Source: Streptomyces sp. SCUT-3 (GTDB lineage: Bacteria; Actinomycetota; Actinomycetes; Streptomycetales; Streptomycetaceae). From it: 64,000 bases of DNA. This document shows positions 58,447 to 64,000 of the stretch, piece by piece (the stretch's first letter is position 1; each line of letters starts with the position of its first letter). Location: positions 1,000,501 to 1,064,500 of the forward strand of contig NZ_CP046907.1 of the NCBI RefSeq assembly GCF_014083985.1. Reading direction: 5' to 3'. The notes under the pieces are model-generated. The model saw nothing but the letters and a program-made list of their open reading frames with translations, was not told the DNA's origin and made no database searches. A program made the position numbers and the translations under genes.

Positions 58447-60690
58447 ATGCCGCAGCCACTCGCACCATCCGCCCAGGTGACAGCCGCCGAGATCTCCCGC
58501 ATCGCGGGCGTCACGCGCGCCACCGTCAGCAACTGGCGCCGCCGGCACGACGACTTCCCCGCGCCCTCGGGCGGCACGGACAGCAGCCCGCTGTACGACC
58601 TGGAGGAGGTCCGCGCCTGGCTCGCCTCCCGCGGACAGCACACGGCGGCCACTCCCAGCGGCGAACTGCGCACCACCCTGCGCCTCCGCGAACCGGCCGG
58701 CGTCGGCACGTCCGACCTGCTCCTGCTGGTCCTGGCCGCCGCCCGCCGCCCCGCCGAAGGCCTCACCGACCTGCTCGCGCTGCCCGACGCCGACCTGGTG
58801 AAGCGGGCGAACGACGCGGCGGCCGAGGCGTCGGACGTGGTGCCGGACACCGAACCCGTCCGGTTCACCGCCGCCGACACCGCGGTCCTGCGCGCCCTGC
58901 TGCTCTGCGTCCGCGACGAGGGCGCGCAGACGGCGCTGGGCGTCCTGGCGGAGAGGGAGCTGGAGGACAGCGCCGCCAGCGGCGCCTACCGCACCCCGGC
59001 CCCGCTCGCCGACCTCCTGGCCCGCCTGGTCCCAGGCCCCCCGGCCCGCGTCCTCGACCCCGCCTGCGGCAGCGGCACCCTGCTGACGGCCGCAGCGGCG
59101 CGCGGCGCGCGCGAGCTGTACGGGCAGGACAGCCTTCCCGTCCAGGCGCGGCGCACCGCCGTCGGCCTGACCCTGACGGCCGAGGAGGGCGCGGACGTCA
59201 CCGTGCGCACCGGCGACAGCCTGCGCGCCGACGCCTTCCCCGACCTCACCGTCGACGCCGTGCTGTGCAACCCGCCCTACGGCGACCGGGACTGGGGCCA
59301 CGACGAACTCGCCTACGACCCGCGCTGGGCGTACGGCCTCCCGCCCCGCGCCGAGTCCGAACTGGCCTGGGCCCAGCACGCGCTCGCCCACCTCGAACCG
59401 GGCGGCCACGCCGTGCTGCTCCTCCCGCCGGCCACGGCGTCCCGCTCCTCCGGCCGCCGCATCCGCGCCGAGCTGGTCCGCAGCGGCGCGCTGCGGGCGG
59501 TGGCGGCCCTGCCGCCGGGGGCGGCGGTCCCGCTGCACATCGGCCTGCAGGTGTGGGTGCTGCAGCGCCCGGAGCCGACCCGGCCGGCGTACCAGACGAT
59601 CCTCTTCGTCGACACCGCGGGCGAGCCCACGGCCCCGGGGCGCGGCGGGAGCCGTTCCGGCGCGGTGGACTGGGCGCGGGTGACCGAGCGGATCGTCTCC
59701 GCGTGGACGGCGTACGCCGAGGACCCGGACGGGTTCGAGGCGCAGGCCGGGGTGGCGCGGGCGGTGAGCGTGGTCGACCTGCTCGACGAGGTCGTCGACG
59801 TGACCCCGGCCCGGCAGGTGCGTGCCTCGCAGGCGGACGTCGACCCGCAGGAACTGGCCCGCGAGGCCGCGGCGTCCCGCGCAGGGCTGGCGGCGGCAGT
59901 GCGGACGGTGGCCGAGCTGGCCGACACGGTGTCGTGGGACGCCGCGGGGGCTTCGGCCCGCGCGTGGCGCACGGCCACGGTGTCGGACCTGGCCCGGGGC
60001 GGGGCGCTGAAGGTTCTGCGTGCGGTTCCGGTCTCGCCACGTGCGACGGCCGCCGAGCCGGAGGGCGCGGATGCGGGCGCCGGCGGCGGGGAACGCCGGC
60101 CCGCCCTGACGGGCGAGGACATCGCCCGCGGGACCGGGCCGACGGGACACCCCCTGGACGCGCAGGCCGAGCAGATGCCGGAAATCGCCGCGGGCGACGT
60201 CCTGGTCCGCAACCTGGTCGGCGGCACCGGCCCCGTGGCCCGGGTCGCGGGCGAGGCGGAGGCCGGCGTCCTGCTGGGGGCCGGCGTCCACCTGTTCCGG
60301 CCGGACCCGGCGCGGCTGGACCCCTGGTTCCTCTTCGGCTTCCTCAGCTCCGAGGCCAACCTGGCCGGCGCCTCCACCGGCAGCTCCACGCTCCACCTCA
60401 GCCCTGGGCGGCTGCGCGTACCGCTGCTGCCGCTGGCCGAACAGCAACGGTACGGCGAGGCCTTCCGCCACGTCGAGGCGCTGCGCGAACAGGCCCGGCG
60501 CGCACGGGACTTGGCCGAGGAGACGGCACGGCTCGTGAGCGGGGGGCTCACGGGCGGGCAACTGGTGCCGGAGCCCACCGAGGCTCTGGAGCTGTCCCAC
60601 CTCTTGATGCGGACGGATGAGAAACCATCCCTCCCTCCGCGCTCACAGTCATCCGTACCAGCCCTGGAAGGGAAGCGGAAGAAGTCTTGA
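58447..60690 (+). CDS. HTH-N6-adenine DNA methylase with fused specificity-like C-terminus
   Basis: About 747 residues. The N-terminal helix-turn-helix is at about 12-55 (VTAAEISRIAGVTRATVSNW, LYDLEEVRAWLASRG). The gamma-class N6-methylase core has motif I VLDPACGSGTLL and motif IV VLCNPPYGD. The C-terminal region has specificity-subunit traits: GEDIARGTGPTGHPLD, GDVLVRNLVGGTG, PWFLFGFLSSEANLAGASTG and LPLAEQQRYGEAFRHVEAL. It thus combines DNA targeting and methylation in one chain. ATG 58447 has AGGA at 8-base spacing, while GTG 58411 overlaps the promoter. The stop overlaps the hsdM TTG (4 bases), so the two are translationally coupled. Confidence 0.82.
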   Translation: MPQPLAPSAQVTAAEISRIAGVTRATVSNWRRRHDDFPAPSGGTDSSPLYDLEEVRAWLASRGQHTAATPSGELRTTLRLREPAGVGTSDLLLLVLAAARRPAEGLTDLLALPDADLVKRANDAAAEASDVVPDTEPVRFTAADTAVLRALLLCVRDEGAQTALGVLAERELEDSAASGAYRTPAPLADLLARLVPGPPARVLDPACGSGTLLTAAAARGARELYGQDSLPVQARRTAVGLTLTAEEGADVTVRTGDSLRADAFPDLTVDAVLCNPPYGDRDWGHDELAYDPRWAYGLPPRAESELAWAQHALAHLEPGGHAVLLLPPATASRSSGRRIRAELVRSGALRAVAALPPGAAVPLHIGLQVWVLQRPEPTRPAYQTILFVDTAGEPTAPGRGGSRSGAVDWARVTERIVSAWTAYAEDPDGFEAQAGVARAVSVVDLLDEVVDVTPARQVRASQADVDPQELAREAAASRAGLAAAVRTVAELADTVSWDAAGASARAWRTATVSDLARGGALKVLRAVPVSPRATAAEPEGADAGAGGGERRPALTGEDIARGTGPTGHPLDAQAEQMPEIAAGDVLVRNLVGGTGPVARVAGEAEAGVLLGAGVHLFRPDPARLDPWFLFGFLSSEANLAGASTGSSTLHLSPGRLRVPLLPLAEQQRYGEAFRHVEALREQARRARDLAEETARLVSGGLTGGQLVPEPTEALELSHLLMRTDEKPSLPPRSQSSVPALEGKRKKS

Positions 60691-62684
60691 ACGGCAGCAA
60701 GCACACGGAGTTGGCGAACCACGCGTGGTCCGTCGCCGACCTCCTGCGGGGGGACTACAAGCAGTCCGACTACGGCAAGGTCATCCTGCCGTTCACGGTG
60801 CTGCGGCGACTGGAGTGCGTGCTGGAACCGACCCGCGAGAAGGTCGCCCAGCTCGCGGAGCAGTACAAGGACAGCGACATCGACCCGGACCGCTTCCTGC
60901 GCCGGGCCTCGGGCCACGCCTTCTACAACAGGTCTGGCCTGACCCTGAAGAAGATCGCTGCGGACCCGCAGAACGCGGCGAAGAACCTCGCGGTGTACGT
61001 CGGGGCGTTCTCCGACAACGCCCGCGGCGTGCTGGACCGCTTCGAGTTCGCCCAGCAGATCAAGCGGCTGGACAACGCGGGGCTGCTCTACCAGGTCATC
61101 GGCAAGTTCACCGACCTGGACCTGCGTCCCGAGGTCGTGCCCAACCACAACATGGGCTACATCTTCGAGGAGCTGATCCGCCGCTTCTCCGAGCAGTCCA
61201 ACGAGACGGCCGGTGAGCACTTCACGCCGCGTGAGGTCATCCAGCTCATGGTGCGGCTGCTCGTCGCCCCCGACGGCGACGCGCTCCAGCTCCCGGGCGC
61301 GGTGCGCACGGTCCTCGACCCGGCCTGCGGCACGGGCGGCATGCTCTCCGCGATGGACGACCTGATCACGGAGCTCAACCCGGACGCCACGGTGGAGGTG
61401 TACGGGCAGGAGCTCAACCCGGAGTCGTGGGCGATCTGCCGGTCCGACCTCATGATCAAGGGGCAGGACCCGGAGAACATCGCGTTCGGCAACTCCTTCT
61501 CCGACGACGGCCACGCGCGCAAGACCTTCGACTACATGCTGGCCAACCCGCCGTTCGGCGTGGAGTGGAAGAAGGTCAAGGACGAGGTCGAGGCCGAGCA
61601 CGAGAAGCTCGGCGAGGCCGGCCGCTTCGGCGCGGGCCTGCCGCGCATCAACGACGGCTCGCTGCTGTTCCTCCAGCACATGATCGACAAGATGAAGCCG
61701 GTCGGCGTGGACGGCGGGGGCGGCTCGCGCCTGGCGATCGTCTTCAACGGCTCGCCCCTCTTCACGGGCGCGGCCGGCTCGGGCGAGTCGGAGATCCGCC
61801 GCTGGATCCTGGAGAACGACTGGCTCGAGGGCATCGTCGCCCTGCCGGACCAGCTCTTCTACAACACCGGCATCTCGACCTACTTCTGGATCCTGACCAA
61901 CCGCAAGAGCCCCGACCACAAGGGCAAGGTCGTCCTGCTGGACGCCCGTGACCAGTGGCAGAAGATGCGCAAGTCCCTCGGCGACAAGCGCAAGCAGCTG
62001 GGCGCGGACCACATCGCCACGGTGGTCAAGCTGTACGGCGAGGCCCTGGCCGTGGCGAAGGACCCGGACCACCCGCTGCACGGCAAGGTGAAGGTCTTCC
62101 GCAACGAGGACTTCGGCTACCAGCGGATCACGGTGGAACGCCCGCTGAAACTGCGGTTCGAGATCACGGAGGAGACGCTGGCGGCGTTGGAGGCCTCCAA
62201 GGCCATCCAGAAACTTCCGCAGCGGCAGACCATGCTCATGTTCGACGCCTTCGACTCGATGGAGGTCAGGAGCTGGGCCACGAAGGAGGAGGCCTGGCTG
62301 GCGTTGAAGGATGCCATGGTGCAGGCTGGCGGGACGTGGCCTACCGGTGCGCCTTTCAACAAGGCGTTGCGTGACGCGATCGGAGTGCGTCACCCCGAAG
62401 GCGAGGTCCAGTTCGTGAAGGGACAGCCCGAGCCCGACCCGGAGCTTCGGGACTACGAGAACGTGCCCTTGGGCGAGGACATCGAGGAGTACCTGAAGCG
62501 GGAGGTCCACCCGCACGTGCCGGATGCATGGATCGACCGCAGCAAGACGAAGATCGGGTACGAGATTCCGTTCACGCGACACTTCTATGTGTACGAGCCG
62601 CCTCGGCCGCTGGCGGAGATCGACGCAGACCTGAGGGTACTGGAGGCTCGGATTCAGGAACTGCTGGCGGAGGTGACGGAATGA
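60687..62684 (+). CDS. hsdM: Type I restriction-modification methylase subunit HsdM
   Basis: 665 residues. The N-terminal HsdM helical domain has WSVADLLRGDYKQSDYGKVI. The S-adenosylmethionine motif is VLDPACGTGGMLSAMDDLI and the catalytic motif LANPPFGVEWKK. EHFTPREVIQLMVRLL and NNTGISTYFWIL-type segments are typical of HsdM. A C-terminal helix-rich section of about 150 residues follows. The start is TTG 60687 preceded by GGAAGCGGAAGAAG, overlapping the upstream methylase stop. It methylates adenine in complex with HsdS. Confidence 0.92.
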   Translation: MNGSKHTELANHAWSVADLLRGDYKQSDYGKVILPFTVLRRLECVLEPTREKVAQLAEQYKDSDIDPDRFLRRASGHAFYNRSGLTLKKIAADPQNAAKNLAVYVGAFSDNARGVLDRFEFAQQIKRLDNAGLLYQVIGKFTDLDLRPEVVPNHNMGYIFEELIRRFSEQSNETAGEHFTPREVIQLMVRLLVAPDGDALQLPGAVRTVLDPACGTGGMLSAMDDLITELNPDATVEVYGQELNPESWAICRSDLMIKGQDPENIAFGNSFSDDGHARKTFDYMLANPPFGVEWKKVKDEVEAEHEKLGEAGRFGAGLPRINDGSLLFLQHMIDKMKPVGVDGGGGSRLAIVFNGSPLFTGAAGSGESEIRRWILENDWLEGIVALPDQLFYNTGISTYFWILTNRKSPDHKGKVVLLDARDQWQKMRKSLGDKRKQLGADHIATVVKLYGEALAVAKDPDHPLHGKVKVFRNEDFGYQRITVERPLKLRFEITEETLAALEASKAIQKLPQRQTMLMFDAFDSMEVRSWATKEEAWLALKDAMVQAGGTWPTGAPFNKALRDAIGVRHPEGEVQFVKGQPEPDPELRDYENVPLGEDIEEYLKREVHPHVPDAWIDRSKTKIGYEIPFTRHFYVYEPPRPLAEIDADLRVLEARIQELLAEVTE

Positions 62685-63901
62685 CCCGCAACATGATGCC
62701 CATTCGTCGCGTCTTTCGCGTGGTGAACGGCGGGACACCCTCCTCCGAGCCAGAGAACTGGGGAGGGGACATCCCATGGGCCACACCGGCGGATTTCACC
62801 GGCTGCCTAACCGAGATCACCACCACTCGTCGCACCCTGACCCCGGCAGGCGTTCGCTCCGGATCCGTCGTTGTGCCGCGGGGGTCACTCCTGGTGTCAA
62901 CCCGCGCTCCAATTGGTTATGTCGGCATCACAGGTTCTGACATGGCCTTCAACCAAGGTTGCAGGGCCCTCGTCCCGCGGATGGCCGCGGATGTCAGATT
63001 CTTCGGTTACCAACTGGAGGCGCAACGGCTCGACCTTCAGGCGCAAGGCCTCGGGACGACCTTCCTCGAGCTGTCTTCGGACAAGTTGTCGTCCTTCACC
63101 GTTGTCACGCCCTCGCTGGACGATCAACACCGGATCGCGGACTTTCTTGACGCTGAAACGGCGCGCATCGACCAACTGATCGAACTCTACGGCCAACTTT
63201 CTCGATTGGCTGCCGAAAGATCACAGAGAGTAGTCGACAAAGCGGTGGAGGCGTGCACGGACATCGTTCCGCTCCGCTACATCGTCCGCTTCCGTGAAGG
63301 CCCAGGCATCATGGCCGTGGATTTTCACACCGCTGGAGTCCCGCTCATCCGTATCGCCGGTCTGAAGAAGGGCGAGGTCACCCTCAACGGATGCAATTTC
63401 CTAGACCCAGACAAGGTCGCTAGCCAGTGGTCCCAGTTCCGGCTCCGTCTCGACGACCGGCTGATCAGCGGAAGCGCCACAATGGGTGAGGTGTCGGTGG
63501 TACGGGACCCCGATGTCGTGGGCTCCGTGCCCTACACCGGCCTGATCATCCTGCGGCCGGCACAGGCGAACGTCGACATGAAGTACGTGGAGGCCTTCCT
63601 TAGGTCGTCCTTGTTCTCACGCCAAATCAACCTGCTCAAGACGGGGGCAACCATGCAGCACTTCGGACCTACTCACCTGTCCCAGGTGCGTGCACCGTTG
63701 CCGTCACCGGACCAGCAGCGCCGAGTTGCCGCAATCGCTCACGAGGCGCAGCGTCACGCCATGACGTGCGAAGAGTTGGCCACCCGGCAGGTCGCTTTGC
63801 TCAGCGAACGCCGTCACGCCCTGATTCACGCCGCCGTAACCGGCCAGTTCGACATCTCCAGTGCCAGCGGGCGCAACGTGACCGAAGGAGTCTCCGCATG
63901 A
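62681..63901 (+). CDS. hsdS: Type I restriction-modification specificity subunit HsdS
   Basis: 406 residues with two target-recognition domains. TRD1 (VNGGTPSSEPENWGGDIPWA, RGSLLVSTRAPIGYVGITGS) ends in the conserved coiled coil LDDQHRIADFLDAETARIDQ. TRD2 (VPLIRIAGLKKGEVTLNGCN, DRLISGSATMGEVSVVRDPD) ends in PDQQRRVAAIAHEAQRH. HsdS fixes the bipartite recognition site of the complex. GC is lower than in hsdM, as is common for exchanged TRDs. ATG 62681 overlaps the hsdM stop. Confidence 0.9.
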   Translation: MTRNMMPIRRVFRVVNGGTPSSEPENWGGDIPWATPADFTGCLTEITTTRRTLTPAGVRSGSVVVPRGSLLVSTRAPIGYVGITGSDMAFNQGCRALVPRMAADVRFFGYQLEAQRLDLQAQGLGTTFLELSSDKLSSFTVVTPSLDDQHRIADFLDAETARIDQLIELYGQLSRLAAERSQRVVDKAVEACTDIVPLRYIVRFREGPGIMAVDFHTAGVPLIRIAGLKKGEVTLNGCNFLDPDKVASQWSQFRLRLDDRLISGSATMGEVSVVRDPDVVGSVPYTGLIILRPAQANVDMKYVEAFLRSSLFSRQINLLKTGATMQHFGPTHLSQVRAPLPSPDQQRRVAAIAHEAQRHAMTCEELATRQVALLSERRHALIHAAVTGQFDISSASGRNVTEGVSA

Positions 63902-64000
63902 GCCCCGTGCACGACGAGTCGTCCTTCGGCTCCGCCATCGTCGCCGCCCTCTGCGACCGCGGCTGGCGGGAGGCGAACCCGGAGGACTACCAAGCCGACC
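63898..64000 (+). CDS. hsdR: Type I restriction subunit HsdR, N-terminal fragment
   Basis: ATG 63898 overlaps the hsdS stop (ATGA) and the frame reads DESSFGSAIVAALCDRGWRE up to the window edge. The short sequence and the position behind hsdM-hsdS match the start of HsdR, the ATP-dependent translocase and nuclease subunit. Only about 34 residues are visible. Confidence 0.7.
   Translation, partial: MSPVHDESSFGSAIVAALCDRGWREANPEDYQAD

Noticed and set aside
59313-62786. 1157-residue minus-strand ORF opposite the methylases
   Set aside because: Antisense of two well-identified methylase genes; its composition is typical of a shadow frame.

Overview
The window is high-GC DNA with Streptomyces-type gene content: GTG/TTG starts, XRE-DUF397 pairs with HATPase neighbours, WXG100 and mycosin genes, CU044_5270-type ECF partners, and many one-component regulators next to their targets. 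Most of it is accessory chromosome rather than core metabolism.

Region 1 (1-24.5 kb) is a patchwork of small regulator-target units. It holds an NsrR/Rrf2 start with a dyad, a TetR gene between a fused flavin monooxygenase-SDR and an MFS transporter, HxlR with an imine-reductase-like gene, PadR with a MATE exporter, a first XRE-DUF397-HATPase module, a type IV phosphorothioate-dependent HNH nuclease, an ArsR-SRPBCC-DHFR operon, a PnuC-NadR operon for nicotinamide riboside salvage, and an ECF sigma/CU044_5270 pair. Several operators (perfect or near-perfect dyads) and hairpin terminators can be read directly.

Region 2 (25-37 kb) is an orphan type VII secretion locus: two WXG100 proteins, a mycosin, two further WXG100-like or glycine-rich candidate substrates, and a second mycosin of clearly lower GC. 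A scarred YD-repeat polymorphic toxin follows (N-terminus cut at an SDR remnant, one frameshift), with an endonuclease tip, an SMI1/KNR4-type immunity gene and another small ORF. No Ecc membrane or ATPase genes are present.

Region 3 (37-40.6 kb) carries a second XRE-DUF397-HATPase module, a lipoprotein, a secreted M23 peptidase and a broken DinB-like gene.

Region 4 (40.7-64 kb) is a defence island. It starts with a GmrSD-type DUF262/DUF1524 gene fused to an alkyltransferase-like domain and broken by an amber codon. Next, on the minus strand, is a tightly coupled six-gene operon (56511 to 43605): two proteins I cannot assign, a 1821-residue DUF1998-type SF2 helicase, a protein with a degenerate J-like domain, a GrpE-like protein and an Hsp70. 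This looks like a dedicated Hsp70/J/GrpE chaperone set built into a helicase defence system, and it is my best candidate for an undescribed system. It is followed by a DndB/DGQHR-like gene divergent from an HTH-N6-methylase and a type I restriction-modification operon (hsdM, hsdS and the start of hsdR) running off the end of the window.
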